Notes: generated by a model not told the origin, from the letters alone. Counted from the stretch's first letter, positions 1 through 11,471 are shown. The stretch: 64,000 bases of DNA from Undibacter mobilis (GCF_003367195.1 NZ_QRGO01000003.1:186001-250000), one strand, 5' to 3'. Program-made: numbers and translations.

Positions 1-980
1 TCGATGCAACGCATCATCTTGGCGTGCGACAGCGGACCGGCGGAATACTTCATGTCGAAGCGCTGCGCGCCGAGCGCCTTGACGGTGCCGGCGATCTTTT
101 TGGCCACGGTCTCGGGCGAACCGACATAGAGCGAGCCACCTTCGATCTCGCGCTCGAACTCAGCCTTGCCGAATGGCGGCCAGCCGCGTTCGGCACCGAT
201 CTTGTCGCGCATGCGCTTGTAGTCGGCGAACAGCTCTTCCCGCGCCTGCGCATCAGTCTCGGCGATATAGCCGTGCGAATGCACGCCGACCGGAAGCTCC
301 GGCTTTTTCAGTTCGGCCAGCGAGCGCCGATAAAGATCGGCATAGGGCGCAAAGCGTTTGGGATCGCCGCCGATGATCGCCAGCATCATCGGGAAACCGT
401 AATGCACCGCGCGCATCACCGACTCCGGCGTGCCGCCGACGCCGATCCATGTCGTCAGCGGCGCGTCGAGCCTTGGATAGACGCTCTGGTTCTTGAGCGG
501 CGGCCGCGTCGTCCCCTGCCAGGTCACGGGCTCCTGCTTCAGCACCGCGGCGTAGAGGTCCAGCTTTTCGTTGAACAGCTCCTCGTATTTGTTGAGGTCG
601 AAGCCGAACAGCGGAAACGACTCGATGAACGAGCCGCGGCCGAGCATGACCTCGGCGCGGCCGTTCGAGGCGGCATTGAGCGTGGCAAAGCGCTGATAGA
701 CACGGATCGGATCGTCCGAGGACAGCACCGTCACCGCGGAGCCAAGGCGGATACGTTTGGTGCGACCGGCGATGGTCGCCAGTACCATCTCGGGCGAGGA
801 TACAGCGAAATCGGCACGGTGATGTTCGCCAACGCCGATGAAATCGACGCCCGCCTCATCGGCCAGCACGGCCTCATCGACAAGGTCGCGGATCACCTGC
901 GCCGCGTGCAGCGGCTTGCCGTCCGGGCCGTCGGTGATATCGCCGAAAGTGTCGAGTCCGAGTTCGATTGTCTGCGCCAT
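1..980 (-). CDS. LLM-class flavin-dependent oxidoreductase (3' end cut by window start)
   Basis: Bacterial luciferase-like (F420/FMN) monooxygenase family. The reading frame starts at the ATG complementary to 978-980 (MAQTIELGLDTFGD) and runs off the left edge after about 326 codons, so only the last few residues should be missing if the usual 330-345 residue length holds. Family features visible are the barrel segment with VGEHHRADF near residue 50, RIRLGSAVTVLSSDDP near residue 80, and GRAEVMLGRGSFIESF near residue 105. The substrate cannot be told from sequence. It follows ntrC on the same strand but is separated from it by about 150 bp holding a palindromic repeat, so I do not assume co-transcription. 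Confidence 0.88.
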   Translation of the reverse strand, partial: MAQTIELGLDTFGDITDGPDGKPLHAAQVIRDLVDEAVLADEAGVDFIGVGEHHRADFAVSSPEMVLATIAGRTKRIRLGSAVTVLSSDDPIRVYQRFATLNAASNGRAEVMLGRGSFIESFPLFGFDLNKYEELFNEKLDLYAAVLKQEPVTWQGTTRPPLKNQSVYPRLDAPLTTWIGVGGTPESVMRAVHYGFPMMLAIIGGDPKRFAPYADLYRRSLAELKKPELPVGVHSHGYIAETDAQAREELFADYKRMRDKIGAERGWPPFGKAEFEREIEGGSLYVGSPETVAKKIAGTVKALGAQRFDMKYSAGPLSHAKMMRCI

Positions 981-1055
981 GATGGTCTGCCCCGTAATGC
1001 CACCGCCTATCTAGCGGCGTGAGTATCGGGAGCAAGTAGGCACATCCCGGTGACT

Positions 1056-1129
1056 GTCATTCCGGGGCGCCGCGCAGCGGCGAACCCGGAATTCAGAACC
1101 AGTCTCCGTGCTTAGCGCTGGATTCCGGA
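1056..1129. repeat. REP-like palindromic element, partly degenerate
   Basis: The left arm GTCATTCCGGGGCGC is followed by a GCAGCGGCGAACCCGGAATTC segment that folds back on it. The right part ends in CTGGATTCCGGATCA, a decayed form of the expected right arm. The same left arm occurs at 11489 and 29819. It fills the space between ntrC and the monooxygenase gene. Confidence 0.6.
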
Positions 1130-2572
<1,443 letters not shown>

Positions 2573-2581
2573 GCATCTACC

Positions 2582-3745
2582 TCATGAAGTCTGGGAGGAC
2601 AGCGCGTCTTCGCTTGCGCCGCCTTCGCCGCTGTAAATGGGCATCAGCACGCGGAAGGTCGTCCGCCGCGGCTGGGATTCACATTCAATGATACCGCCGT
2701 GATCGCCCACGATCTTCGCCACCAGCGCCAGGCCGAGCCCGCTGCCGGACGGCTTGGTGGTGACGAAGGGGTCGAACAAATGCGGCATCAAATCGTCGGA
2801 CACGCCGGGTCCGTTGTCGCGTACGCAGAATTCGAGCGGCAACGACACGCGCGCATTGGTTCCGGGAACGGCAAGACGTACGCCCGGGCGGAATGCGGTG
2901 GTGAGATGAATTTCACCGTCGCTCGCGTCCTCACCAATCGCCTCGGCGGCATTCTTGACGAGGTTGAGGAAGACCTGAACGAGTTGGTCGCGATTGGCGA
3001 GCACCGGCGGCAGTGACGGGTCGTAGTCCTCGACGAACCTGATGTGACGGCCAAAACCGGATTGCGCCAGCCGCTTCACATGATCGAGCACGACATGGAT
3101 GTTGACCGGCTCGCGCTCGACCGGTCGCTCGTCGCCGAAAATCTCCATGCGATCGACCAGCTTCACGATGCGGTCGGTCTCGTCGCAGATCAAGGTGGTG
3201 AGCTGGCGGTCTTCGTCGGCGGCAGATTGCTCGAGCAATTGCGCAGCGCCGCGAATGCCGGACAACGGATTCTTGATTTCGTGCGCCAGCATGGCAGCAA
3301 GCGCGATGACCGAACGCGCGGCGCCGCGATGGGTGAGCTGGCGGTCCATCTTGTCGGCGATGGTACGCTCTTGCAGCATGACGATGACATGCTCGGGATA
3401 TTCGGCCAGCGGCGCGACATGCAGATCGACCAGCCGTTCGCCGGGGTTGCGCGGCGTGGCCAGATCGACCTTGTATTCGTTCACGGCAACGCCGCTGCGA
3501 CGCACCTGTTCGACCAATGTCAGCAAGGGCGAACCGAAGGGTACCAGTTCGCGCAGCAGATTACGCCGCAGCATCGGAATCGAGGCTTCGAAGAACTGCT
3601 CGGCAGCAACATTGGCATCGGCAATGCGACCATCCGGCGCGACCATGATCACGGGATGCGGCAGCGCATTGAGCATGGCATCGGCGGTAATGGTCGTGGC
3701 GGATGCCGGTTTGGCAGAACTGGATGTAGCCTGCACGCGGCTCAT
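2582..3745 (-). CDS. ntrB: Nitrogen regulation sensor kinase NtrB
   Basis: Two-component histidine kinase that phosphorylates or dephosphorylates NtrC according to PII signalling. At 387 residues it is of normal length. An N-terminal PAS-like region lies at about 22-130, the H-box is [12 protein letters not shown] with His155, the N-box is [13 protein letters not shown], and the ATP-lid glycine motifs DNGPGVSD and GSGLGLALV follow. There is no transmembrane segment, as expected for cytosolic NtrB. Its start overlaps the end of dusB by 4 nt (ATGA), which supports translational coupling in a dusB-ntrB-ntrC operon. Confidence 0.96.
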   Translation of the reverse strand: MSRVQATSSSAKPASATTITADAMLNALPHPVIMVAPDGRIADANVAAEQFFEASIPMLRRNLLRELVPFGSPLLTLVEQVRRSGVAVNEYKVDLATPRNPGERLVDLHVAPLAEYPEHVIVMLQERTIADKMDRQLTHRGAARSVIALAAMLAHEIKNPLSGIRGAAQLLEQSAADEDRQLTTLICDETDRIVKLVDRMEIFGDERPVEREPVNIHVVLDHVKRLAQSGFGRHIRFVEDYDPSLPPVLANRDQLVQVFLNLVKNAAEAIGEDASDGEIHLTTAFRPGVRLAVPGTNARVSLPLEFCVRDNGPGVSDDLMPHLFDPFVTTKPSGSGLGLALVAKIVGDHGGIIECESQPRRTTFRVLMPIYSGEGGASEDALSSQTS

Positions 3746-4794
3746 GCGGCATCCCTCCAGGCAAACGCATCGTAGGCATCGGCGAGCCGCCGCCGCGCTT
3801 CATCGGGCTGCTCGCTGGTGAGGACGCGCGTGCGATGGACCTTGAGCAATTCATCCGGCACACCGGCGGTTTCGGCCGCGGCCTCGAGCGCCCAACCGAG
3901 ATGCTTGCGGGCATGGCGACGGCCGATCGCGACGCCATGGTGCTCGATGTGCTCGGCGTAAAGAGCGTCAATCAATTCAAGCTGGACCTGAAGCGACGGC
4001 GTCGCGCCGCGCTCGCCCGTGGCAAGAAAATGAGCCACCTGCCCCGGCAGCCACGGCCGGCCTTGCGCCGCGCGGCCGACCATCACCGCATCCGCACCGG
4101 ACGCCTTTAAGGCTTCAAGCGCATCGTCGCCGGAGCGAATGTCACCATTGACGACGACCGGCACGCCTACCGCCTGTTTCACCGCGCGCACCGCATCCCA
4201 GTCGGCCGTGCCGGTATAGAACTGGCAGCGCGTGCGACCATGCACCGTGATCATCTGTACGCCGGCGGCTTCGGCGCGGCGCGCGAGGTCCGGCGCGTTG
4301 ATCGAATTGGCATCCCAGCCAAGGCGCATTTTCAACGTCACCGGCACTTCAACGGCGTTGACGGTCGCCTCGATCAACGTCAGCGCATGATCGAGGTCGC
4401 GCATCAGCGCCGAGCCGGAAGCACCATTGGTCACCAGCTTCGACGGGCACCCCATATTGATGTCGATGATCTGCGCGCCATTGGCTTCGGCGATCGCCGC
4501 GCCTTCCGCCATCCAGTGCGCCTCGCAGCCGGCAAGCTGTACGACATTGATGGCAACGCCGTTGCCCTGGCTGCGCACGCGCGCCTCACGCTCGCCTTTG
4601 GCAAGACCGGCACAGGCGGTCATCTCCGACACGACCAGACCGGCGCCAAGGCGCTCGGCCACACGCCGAAACGGCGCGTCAGTAATACCGGACATGGGTG
4701 CCAGGAGGACGCGGTTCGGCGCGCTCACGCCGCCTATGTGCAGCGCGTCCGCATAAACTTCGTTTATGTCCGGTATTGGACCTCTGCCTAGCAT
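3742..4794 (-). CDS. dusB: tRNA-dihydrouridine synthase DusB (NifR3 family)
   Basis: FMN-dependent enzyme that reduces uridines in tRNA. The 350 residues include the FMN-barrel start [13 protein letters not shown] near residue 31, catalytic Cys116 in NMGCPSK, and the FMN phosphate-binding segments [11 protein letters not shown] and [12 protein letters not shown]. It is the first gene of the dusB-ntrB-ntrC operon, the nifR3-ntrBC arrangement long known in alphaproteobacteria. A divergent spacer of about 200 bp separates it from ispDF. Confidence 0.95.
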   Translation of the reverse strand: MLGRGPIPDINEVYADALHIGGVSAPNRVLLAPMSGITDAPFRRVAERLGAGLVVSEMTACAGLAKGEREARVRSQGNGVAINVVQLAGCEAHWMAEGAAIAEANGAQIIDINMGCPSKLVTNGASGSALMRDLDHALTLIEATVNAVEVPVTLKMRLGWDANSINAPDLARRAEAAGVQMITVHGRTRCQFYTGTADWDAVRAVKQAVGVPVVVNGDIRSGDDALEALKASGADAVMVGRAAQGRPWLPGQVAHFLATGERGATPSLQVQLELIDALYAEHIEHHGVAIGRRHARKHLGWALEAAAETAGVPDELLKVHRTRVLTSEQPDEARRRLADAYDAFAWRDAA

Positions 4795-4992
4795 TTAGGC
4801 TGAACCCTCTGTTGCATATACTTTAGCCATTTTGACGGCCTGTGCAAGTGCTGCACTGCAATAACCGTGGCAGAGTTACCGCAGCCCTGCCTCGCAAAAA
4901 GGCGGGGCGCGATCCCGACAATCCCGCGTTTGCAGGCTGAGCCGAACGCGGTAAAGCGGACGGCAGGGAAAGCGGGCAGGAATGCTGTAACT
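4795..4992. promoter_or_regulatory. Divergent dusB/ispDF intergenic region
   Basis: This spacer must carry promoters for both dusB (minus) and ispDF (plus). The left part is AT-richer than its surroundings. A TTGACG hexamer at 4832-4837 could be a -35 element for the plus strand, but no good -10 lies 16-18 nt further on. I cannot assign a definite promoter for either gene. Confidence 0.3.
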
Positions 4993-6165
4993 ATGGCGAA
5001 AATCGCAGCCGTCATTGTCGCCGCCGGGCGCGGCACCCGGGCAACCGGGTCGGAAGTTCCCAAGCAATTCCGGCCCGTCGGGGGCGAAGCGGTGCTGCGA
5101 CGCTGCCTGACGGCCTTCGCCGGGTGCGGGCTTATCCACACCATCCAGACGGTCATCCGGCCGGGGGATGAACCCCGTTATGCGGAGGCCGCGGCGGGCC
5201 TCGCCGTGGCCCCTCCGGTCCATGGCGGCGAAACCCGGCAGGCCTCGGTCCGCGCCGGCCTCGAAGCTCTGGCCAGCGAGGCCCCCGATATCGTTCTCAT
5301 CCACGACGCCGCCCGGCCCTTCGCCAGCCCGGTCCTGATCGCACGCGCCATCGCGGCGGCGGCCGAGACCGGCGCCGCCATCCCCGGCCTCGCCGTGACC
5401 GACACCATCAAGAGCATCGACAGTCACGGCTTCGTCGGCGAGACGCTGGACCGCGCCCGCTTGCGCGCCGTACAGACCCCGCAGGCCTTTGCGTTCGCGC
5501 CGATCCTGGAAGCGCACGCCCGCGCTGCGCGCGAAGGCCGACACGATTTCACCGACGATGCCGCGATTGCCGAATGGGCCGGCATGCAGGTGCGCGTGTT
5601 CGACGGCGAGACCGCCAACATCAAGATCACCCATGCGGAGGACTTCGTGCGCGCCGAGGCGATGCAGCTTTCCCAACTCAGCGATGTGCGCACCGGCACC
5701 GGCATCGACGTTCATGCGTTCGGTCCCGGCGACCATGTGATGATCGGCGGCGTGCGCATCGCCCACGGTCAGGCGCTCACCGGGCATTCCGATGCCGATG
5801 TCGGCCTGCATGCGCTGACTGACGCCATTCTCGGCGCGCTGGCCGACGGCGACATCGGCTCGCATTTTCCCCCGAGCGATCCGCAATGGAAAGGCGCCGC
5901 CTCCGATCGCTTTCTTAAATTCGCCTGCGAACGCGTCGCGGCGCGGGGCGGCCGCATTGCCCATCTCGACCTCACCATCGTCTGCGAGGCCCCCAAGATC
6001 GGCCCGCACCGCGACGCCATCCGCGAAACCGTCGCACGCATTGCCGGTGTGACAACGGATCGCGTCGCCGTCAAAGCCACCACCAGCGAGCAACTTGGCT
6101 TCACCGGCCGCCGTGAAGGCATCGCCGCCTATGCGACGGCAACGGTGCGGCTGCCGTGGTCGTGA
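4993..6165 (+). CDS. ispDF: Bifunctional IspD/IspF (MEP cytidylyltransferase / MEcPP synthase)
   Basis: Fused enzyme for two steps of the non-mevalonate isoprenoid pathway: transfer of CTP to methylerythritol phosphate and, after IspE, cyclisation to the 2,4-cyclodiphosphate. Residues 1 to about 230 are IspD with the CTP-binding VAAGRGTR near residue 9. From about 232 onward is IspF with the metal ligands in TGIDVHAF and [12 protein letters not shown] and the ribose-binding [11 protein letters not shown] chose the ATG at 4993 ([14 protein letters not shown]) because the 42 codons upstream show no family similarity. The fusion is typical of alphaproteobacteria. dxr, another step of the pathway, lies at 57.9-59.1 kb. 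Confidence 0.95.
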   Translation: MAKIAAVIVAAGRGTRATGSEVPKQFRPVGGEAVLRRCLTAFAGCGLIHTIQTVIRPGDEPRYAEAAAGLAVAPPVHGGETRQASVRAGLEALASEAPDIVLIHDAARPFASPVLIARAIAAAAETGAAIPGLAVTDTIKSIDSHGFVGETLDRARLRAVQTPQAFAFAPILEAHARAAREGRHDFTDDAAIAEWAGMQVRVFDGETANIKITHAEDFVRAEAMQLSQLSDVRTGTGIDVHAFGPGDHVMIGGVRIAHGQALTGHSDADVGLHALTDAILGALADGDIGSHFPPSDPQWKGAASDRFLKFACERVAARGGRIAHLDLTIVCEAPKIGPHRDAIRETVARIAGVTTDRVAVKATTSEQLGFTGRREGIAAYATATVRLPWS

Positions 6166-6186
6166 CAAGCGTGAGGATCGACAACC

Positions 6187-6711
6187 ATGATCGATGACGA
6201 CATCGTCCAGGCGGCGCGCGATCTGCTCGATATCTGCAAGCGCAAGAATCTGCTGGTCGCCACCGCGGAGTCCTGCACCGCGGGCCTCGTTGCCGGCACG
6301 TTGACCGAAGTGCCCGGCACCTCCAGCATCCTCGACCGCGGTTTCATCACCTATTCCAATGAAGCCAAGAACGAGATGCTCGGCGTCTCGCGCGACCTGC
6401 TGGCCCGGCACGGCGCGGTGAGCCGCGAGGTCGCCGAAGCCATGGCCTCCGGCGTGCTCGGCCACTCGCGTGTCCATCTTGCGGTGTCGGTGACCGGTAT
6501 TGCCGGGCCCGATGGCGGCACGCCGACCAAGCCGGTGGGGCTGGTGCATTTCGCGGTCGCATCGCGCTCCGGCAAATTGAGCCATGCCGAAAAGAGGTAC
6601 GGAAATATTGGCCGCGCCGAGGTGCGGAAACATTCCGTGCTTCAGGCGTTCAGGATGCTGCACGACATGGCCAAGACCGAAGACGCTTATCCCCCACGCG
6701 AGGCGATATGA
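6187..6711 (+). CDS. CinA-family nicotinamide-nucleotide amidohydrolase (PncC type)
   Basis: The 174 residues correspond only to the C-terminal amidohydrolase domain of CinA, the stand-alone PncC/YgaD form that deamidates NMN to NaMN in pyridine nucleotide salvage. Family motifs are AESCTAGLVAGTLT near residue 26, GFITYSNEAK near residue 55 and TGIAGPDGGTPTKPVG near residue 103. The start has a Shine-Dalgarno GTGAGG about 10 nt upstream. It lies 21 nt after ispDF and overlaps tspO by 4 nt, so the three form one transcription unit. Confidence 0.92.
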   Translation: MIDDDIVQAARDLLDICKRKNLLVATAESCTAGLVAGTLTEVPGTSSILDRGFITYSNEAKNEMLGVSRDLLARHGAVSREVAEAMASGVLGHSRVHLAVSVTGIAGPDGGTPTKPVGLVHFAVASRSGKLSHAEKRYGNIGRAEVRKHSVLQAFRMLHDMAKTEDAYPPREAI

Positions 6712-7205
6712 CCGACGCAGCAACCGGCCTGCCCAGACGCCCCTGGTATCTGGCGCTCATCCCCATCGCCGCCATTGTCGCCGCCTCGGTCCTCGGCCAG
6801 ATGGCGACCTTTCCGCATCTGGCGCCTTGGTACGCGGGCTTGAGCAAACCGCCGTTCAACCCGCCGAACTGGGTGTTCGGTCCGGCCTGGACGACACTTT
6901 ATGTGCTGATGGCTTTCGCCACGATCCGCGTGATCTGGCAGCCGGAGTCGGCGGCGCGCACGCGCGCGCTGGTGCTGTTCGCGTTGCAACTCCTGTTCAA
7001 TATCGCCTGGTCGTGGATGTTCTTTGCCGCGGAGAATCCGCTGTTGGGGCTGATCAACATCGTGCCGCAGCTGGCGCTGGTCATCGCGACCGTGTTGGTA
7101 TTCTACCGCGTCGACCGGACGGCCGGCATTGCGCTTGCGCCACTGGCGCTCTGGGTCAGCTTCGCGACCTTGCTGAATGTTTCGGTCTGGTGGCTGAACC
7201 GCTAG
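6708..7205 (+). CDS. tspO: TspO/MBR family tryptophan-rich sensory membrane protein
   Basis: The 165-residue membrane protein has five hydrophobic segments and the family signatures SKPPFNPPNWVFGPAWT near residue 46 and FNIAWSWMFF near residue 103. The family binds tetrapyrroles. In Rhodobacter it affects photosynthesis and porphyrin gene expression, but the role in this organism is unknown. It starts in an ATGA overlap with the CinA-type gene and ends tail-to-tail with ratA, the two stop regions overlapping by 4 nt. Confidence 0.92.
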   Translation: MTDAATGLPRRPWYLALIPIAAIVAASVLGQMATFPHLAPWYAGLSKPPFNPPNWVFGPAWTTLYVLMAFATIRVIWQPESAARTRALVLFALQLLFNIAWSWMFFAAENPLLGLINIVPQLALVIATVLVFYRVDRTAGIALAPLALWVSFATLLNVSVWWLNR

Positions 7206-7663
7206 CCGGGCTTGCGGCCATAGACCTTGTCGGCACGCGCTTCGAATGCCGCGGCCATCTTGCGGAACACGGTGTCGAACACCGCGCCCATCAGCATGCC
7301 GAAGGTGCGGCTTCTGAATTCATAGTCGATATAGAACTCGACCTCGCAAGCGTCTTCCCCGATCGGTTTGAAAGACCAGCGATTTTGCAAACGGCTGAAC
7401 GGGCCGTCGAGATACTCGACCAGAATTTTCAGGTTCGGTCGGTCGAGCGTGACGCGGCTGGTGAAGGTCTGCTGGATCAGCTTGTAGGCGACCGTCATCG
7501 ACGCGGTCATCACCTCGACGCCTTCGCCCTTGTCGGTGCGGCTGCGGATGCGCAGGTTCTGGCACAGCGGCACGAACTCGGGATATTTCTCGACATCGGC
7601 GACGAGGTCGAACATGTCGGCCGCGGCATGACGCACGCGGCGCTTGTTCGTGAACTGCGGCAT
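7202..7663 (-). CDS. RatA/COQ10-like START-domain protein
   Basis: The 153-residue protein of the polyketide cyclase/START superfamily begins MPQFTNKRRVRHAAADMF and contains VEKYPEFVPLCQ, the signature of the COQ10/RatA group. Mitochondrial COQ10 binds ubiquinone and supports respiration. E. coli RatA was described as affecting ribosome association. In alphaproteobacteria the ubiquinone role is the likelier one, which is an inference. Only 3 nt separate it from lipA upstream, so it is the last gene of the lipA transcript. Confidence 0.88.
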   Translation of the reverse strand: MPQFTNKRRVRHAAADMFDLVADVEKYPEFVPLCQNLRIRSRTDKGEGVEVMTASMTVAYKLIQQTFTSRVTLDRPNLKILVEYLDGPFSRLQNRWSFKPIGEDACEVEFYIDYEFRSRTFGMLMGAVFDTVFRKMAAAFEARADKVYGRKPG

Positions 7664-7666
7664 CGA

Positions 7667-8623
7667 TTAGCGGTTAAGCTGCGCTGCGCGCGCCGCTTTC
7701 AGACGCGCGAAGTCGTCGCCCGCGTGGTGTGACGAGCGCGTCAGCGGCGACGCCGACACCATCAGGAAGCCCTTCGAATAGGCGACGGTTTCGAGCGACT
7801 TGAACTCGTCCGGCGGCAGGAAACGCTTCACCTCGTGATGTTTTTTCGTCGGCTGCAGATACTGGCCGATGGTGAGGAAGTCGACGCCGGCCGAACGCAG
7901 GTCGTCCATCACCTGCAGGATCTCGTTCCGCTCTTCGCCAAGGCCGACCATGATGCCGGACTTGGTGAACATCGACGGATCGAGTTCCTTCACCCGCTGC
8001 AGCAGACGCAGCGAATGGAAGTAGCGCGCGCCGGGCCGCACGGTGAGATAGAGCGACGGCACGGTTTCGAGATTGTGGTTGAACACGTCGGGCTTCGCCG
8101 CGACCACCACCTCGACCGCACCATCCTTGCGCAGGAAGTCGGGGGTGAGGATTTCGATGGTGGTGCCGGGCGCATGCTTGCGGATGGCGCCGATCGTGTC
8201 GGCAAAATGCTGCGCGCCGCCGTCGGCCAGATCGTCACGATCGACCGAGGTGACGACGATATGGTTGAGGCCGAGCTTGGCGGTCGCCTGCCCGACATGT
8301 TCGGGCTCGCTGACGTCGAGCGCCCCCGGCAGGCCGGTCTTGACGTTGCAGAAGGCACAGGCGCGCGTGCAGGTGTCGCCCATGATCATGAAGGTGGCGT
8401 GCTTCTTCTCCCAGCACTCGCCGATATTCGGACAGCCCGCCTCTTCGCAGACGGTAACGAGCTTGCTCTCGCGCATCAGGGCATGCGTTTCGGCATAGCC
8501 CTGGGAGATGGGCGCCTTGACGCGAATCCAGTCCGGCTTCGGCGGCTGCACCGAATCCGGCCGGTGCGCCTTTTCCGGGTGGCGCGGGCGCGGGTTATTG
8601 ATCAGGTCGAGGACGACGGCCAT
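7667..8623 (-). CDS. lipA: Lipoyl synthase
   Basis: Radical-SAM enzyme that inserts two sulfurs into protein-bound octanoyl groups to form the lipoyl cofactor of PDH and related complexes. Its 318 residues show the auxiliary-cluster motif [12 protein letters not shown] and the SAM-cluster motif CTRACAFC. The conserved C-terminal serine lies in [15 protein letters not shown]. It follows the pdh genes on the same strand, so the cofactor enzyme sits next to the lipoylated subunits PdhB and PdhC. Confidence 0.97.
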   Translation of the reverse strand: MAVVLDLINNPRPRHPEKAHRPDSVQPPKPDWIRVKAPISQGYAETHALMRESKLVTVCEEAGCPNIGECWEKKHATFMIMGDTCTRACAFCNVKTGLPGALDVSEPEHVGQATAKLGLNHIVVTSVDRDDLADGGAQHFADTIGAIRKHAPGTTIEILTPDFLRKDGAVEVVVAAKPDVFNHNLETVPSLYLTVRPGARYFHSLRLLQRVKELDPSMFTKSGIMVGLGEERNEILQVMDDLRSAGVDFLTIGQYLQPTKKHHEVKRFLPPDEFKSLETVAYSKGFLMVSASPLTRSSHHAGDDFARLKAARAAQLNR

Positions 8624-8682
8624 GAGGGATACTTACGGCTGCGGGGACCGCGCCGCAAGGCGAGCCATGCGGAACCCAGGTA

Positions 8683-8925
8683 TCAGGCCCCTCGGATTGC
8701 CCGCCAGATGAACAGGAAGATCACGGCGCCGATGGTGGCACTGATGATGTTGCCGAGGAAATCTGCGGCGATGAAGATACCGAGCCGCGGCAGGACAGCG
8801 CCAGCGACGATGGCGCCGACCAGGCCGACCGCCAGATTGGCCAGCAGGCCGCCGCGACCGCCGAGAATAACCTGCGCCAGCCAGCCGGCAACCAATCCCA
8901 CCACGATCCAAGCAATGATGCCCAT
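8683..8925 (-). CDS. GlsB/YeaQ/YmgE-family small membrane protein
   Basis: The 80-residue transglycosylase-associated (GlsB/YeaQ/YmgE) protein has three hydrophobic segments: MGIIAWIVVGLVAGWLAQ at the start, glycine-rich LANLAVGLVGAIVAGAVLP in the middle, and a C-terminal segment. Members are often induced by stress, but the biochemical role is not established. It lies between cysK and lipA on the same strand with short gaps of 28 and 59 nt. Confidence 0.88.
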   Translation of the reverse strand: MGIIAWIVVGLVAGWLAQVILGGRGGLLANLAVGLVGAIVAGAVLPRLGIFIAADFLGNIISATIGAVIFLFIWRAIRGA

Positions 8926-8953
8926 CTGAAGCCCCCTTTTTGCTTTGCCGGTT

Positions 8954-10009
8954 TCAGGCCGTCTTCGCCGGCATCTGATGGCCCGGCGTCGACAGCGAAA
9001 TCGTTACTTCGTCTTCGTTCATGTCCGCACCAATGTCGCCGAACAACGGCGTCGACAGGTAGCGCTCGCCGGTATCCGGCAGCATCGCCAGAATGGTCGA
9101 ACCCGGCGCGGCCTTCTCGGCCACCTTGAGCGCGCCGGCGAGCGTCGCGCCGGCGGTAATGCCGACGAAGATGCCTTCCTTCTGCGCCAGGTCCCTGGCG
9201 CATTTCATGGCGTCGGGTCCGGCGATGGTGACGACTTCGCTCGCGGCGCCGCGGTCGACCGCTTCGGCGGTGATCTTCGGGATGAAATCGGGCGACCAGC
9301 CTTGCATCGGATGCGGCTTGAAGGCGGCATTTGGTTTCGCGGGCGTGCCGTCGGCATTGCGCTCCTGCGGCGTATGGCTCGACACCATCGGTGCGTCGCC
9401 CGGTTCGCACAGCACGATTTTGGTGTTCGGCATTTCGCGCTTGAGCACACGCGACACGCCATTGAAGGTGCCGCCGGTGCCAAAGCCGGTGACCCAGTAG
9501 TCGAGACCCGTGTCTTTGAAGTCGTCGACGATCTCGCGCGCGGTGGTGCGCTCGTGCATGTCGGGATTGGCTTCGTTTTCGAATTGCCGCGTGAGGAACC
9601 AGCCATGCGTCTTGGCGAGTTCCTGCGCCTTGGCAACCATGCCGAAGCCGCGGCCGGCGGCCGGCGTGAGCACCACCTTGGCGCCAAGGAAACGCATCAG
9701 CTTGCGGCGTTCCACCGAGAACGTCTCGGCCATGGTCACGACCAGGGGATAGCCCTTGGCCGCGCAAACCATCGCAAGGCCGATGCCGGTATTGCCGGAG
9801 GTGGCCTCGACCACGGTCATGCCGGGCTTGAGCTCACCGGACTTCTCGGCGGCCTCGATGACACCAAGCGCGAGGCGATCCTTCACCGAACCGAGCGGAT
9901 TGAAGGCTTCGATCTTGACGTAGAGATTGACGCCCTTCGGCCCGAGTTTGTTGATCTTGACGCACGGCGTGCGGCCGACGGTCTGGAGGATGCTGTTGTA
10001 TTTGGCCAT
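8954..10009 (-). CDS. cysK: Cysteine synthase A (O-acetylserine sulfhydrylase)
   Basis: PLP fold-type II enzyme making cysteine from O-acetylserine and sulfide. The PLP lysine lies in LGSVKDRLAL near residue 43, the substrate-binding loop is TSGNTGIGLA near residue 70, and the phosphate-binding glycine loop is GFGTGGTFNGV. At 351 residues it is somewhat longer than the usual 310-325, with an insertion around the segment TPQERNADGTPAKP. Cystathionine beta-synthase-like relatives share these motifs, so specificity is not certain. It lies 34 nt after lpd and before lipA; both cysteine and lipoyl synthesis need reduced sulfur. Confidence 0.86.
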   Translation of the reverse strand: MAKYNSILQTVGRTPCVKINKLGPKGVNLYVKIEAFNPLGSVKDRLALGVIEAAEKSGELKPGMTVVEATSGNTGIGLAMVCAAKGYPLVVTMAETFSVERRKLMRFLGAKVVLTPAAGRGFGMVAKAQELAKTHGWFLTRQFENEANPDMHERTTAREIVDDFKDTGLDYWVTGFGTGGTFNGVSRVLKREMPNTKIVLCEPGDAPMVSSHTPQERNADGTPAKPNAAFKPHPMQGWSPDFIPKITAEAVDRGAASEVVTIAGPDAMKCARDLAQKEGIFVGITAGATLAGALKVAEKAAPGSTILAMLPDTGERYLSTPLFGDIGADMNEDEVTISLSTPGHQMPAKTA

Positions 10010-10043
10010 CGGATCGACTCCGGCTTTGCCGCTTGCGCGAGCG

Positions 10044-11471
10044 TTACATATTCAACACGCGTCCGTAAGCATCGAGCACCGCTTCCTTCATCGTCTCCGA
10101 AATCGTCGGATGCGGGAAGATGGTGTGCATCAATTCTTCTTCCGTGGTCTCCAGATTCATCGCCACCACGAAGCCCTGGATCAGTTCGGTGACTTCCGAG
10201 CCGACCATGTGCGCGCCCAGCAGCTGGCCGGTCTTCTTGTCGAAGATGACCTTCACGAGGCCCTGATCCTCGCCCTGCGCGATCGCCTTGCCGTTGCCCA
10301 TGAATGGGAAGCGGCCGACGCGGATGTCCAGCTTCTTGTCCTTGGCCGCCTGCTCGGTGAGGCCGACCGAGGCGATCTGCGGATGACAATAAGTGCAGCC
10401 GGGAATCTTGAGCTTGTCCATCGGGTGCGGATGCAGGCCCTTGATAGCCTCGACGCAGACGACGCCTTCGTGCTCCGCCTTGTGCGCCAGCATCGGCGGG
10501 CCAGCGACATCGCCGATGGCATAAATGCCCGGCACACTGGTCTTGCAGTATTCATCGACCTTGATGACACCGCGCTCGATCTTCACGCCGACTTTTTCAA
10601 GACCGAGGTTCTCGACATTGCCGACGACGCCGACGGCGGCGATGACGCGATCGACCGTGATCTGCTCAGCTTTACCGTTCACCTCGATGGTGGCGGCGAC
10701 ACTGTCGGCCTTCTTGTCGAGCTTGGTGACCTTGGCGCCGGCCATGATCTTCATGCCCTGCTTCTCGAACTGCTTGCGGGCGATGCCGGCGATCTCGGCG
10801 TCCTCCACTGGCAGGATCTGCGGCAGCACTTCGACCACGGTCACCTCGGCGCCCATCGTGCGGTAGAACGAGGCGAACTCGATGCCGATGGCGCCGGAGC
10901 CGACGACTAGCAGCGACTTCGGGAATTTGGTGGCGGCGAGCGCATCAAAATAAGTCCACACCAGCTTGCCGTCCGGCTCGAGGCCCGGCAGCGTGCGCGG
11001 TCGCGCGCCGGTGGCGACGATGATGTGCTTGGCCTGATAGCTGCCGGCGCCGAGCGCGTCCTTCGGCATGTTTACCAGCGGCGAGTCGTAGTTCTTCACC
11101 GTGATCTTGCCAGGCGCATTGATCGTCGCTTCGCCTTTGATGAGCGTGACCTTGTTCTTCTTGAACAGGAAGCCGACGCCGGTATTGAGCCGGTTGACCA
11201 CGCCGCGCGAGCGCGCAATCACGGCCGCCGGATCGACCTTCACGTTGTCCGCCGCCAGGCCGTAATCCTTGGCGTGCGTCATGTAGTGATAGATCTCGGC
11301 CGATCGCAGCAGCGCCTTGGTCGGAATACAGCCCCAGTTGTTGCAAATGCCGCCGAGGAACTGACGCTCCACCACCGCGACCTTGAAACCGAGCTGCGCC
11401 GCGCGGATGGCGGTGACATAACCGCCCGGTCCTGCGCCGATGATGATGATGTCGAAATTGGTATCGGCCAT
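10044..11471 (-). CDS. lpdA: Dihydrolipoyl dehydrogenase (E3)
   Basis: FAD enzyme that reoxidises dihydrolipoyl groups with NAD+. The 475 residues start with the FAD dinucleotide motif IIIGAGPGGYVTAIRAA, followed by the redox-active disulfide GGICNNWGCIPTKAL near residue 40, a second nucleotide fold VVGSGAIGIEFASF, and the C-terminal catalytic pair in FPHPTISETMKE. It follows pdhC on the same strand after a 100-bp palindromic repeat and is best read as the E3 of the pyruvate dehydrogenase complex. Confidence 0.96.
   Translation of the reverse strand: MADTNFDIIIIGAGPGGYVTAIRAAQLGFKVAVVERQFLGGICNNWGCIPTKALLRSAEIYHYMTHAKDYGLAADNVKVDPAAVIARSRGVVNRLNTGVGFLFKKNKVTLIKGEATINAPGKITVKNYDSPLVNMPKDALGAGSYQAKHIIVATGARPRTLPGLEPDGKLVWTYFDALAATKFPKSLLVVGSGAIGIEFASFYRTMGAEVTVVEVLPQILPVEDAEIAGIARKQFEKQGMKIMAGAKVTKLDKKADSVAATIEVNGKAEQITVDRVIAAVGVVGNVENLGLEKVGVKIERGVIKVDEYCKTSVPGIYAIGDVAGPPMLAHKAEHEGVVCVEAIKGLHPHPMDKLKIPGCTYCHPQIASVGLTEQAAKDKKLDIRVGRFPFMGNGKAIAQGEDQGLVKVIFDKKTGQLLGAHMVGSEVTELIQGFVVAMNLETTEEELMHTIFPHPTISETMKEAVLDAYGRVLNM

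Noticed and set aside
24..1022. A 332-codon plus-strand frame at the left edge
   Set aside because: The minus strand encodes an intact luciferase-like monooxygenase across the same bases.
4876..6723. A 615-codon minus-strand frame over ispDF and the CinA-type gene
   Set aside because: Antisense shadow of GC-rich coding sequence; no motif and no ribosome site, while the plus-strand genes have intact catalytic motifs.
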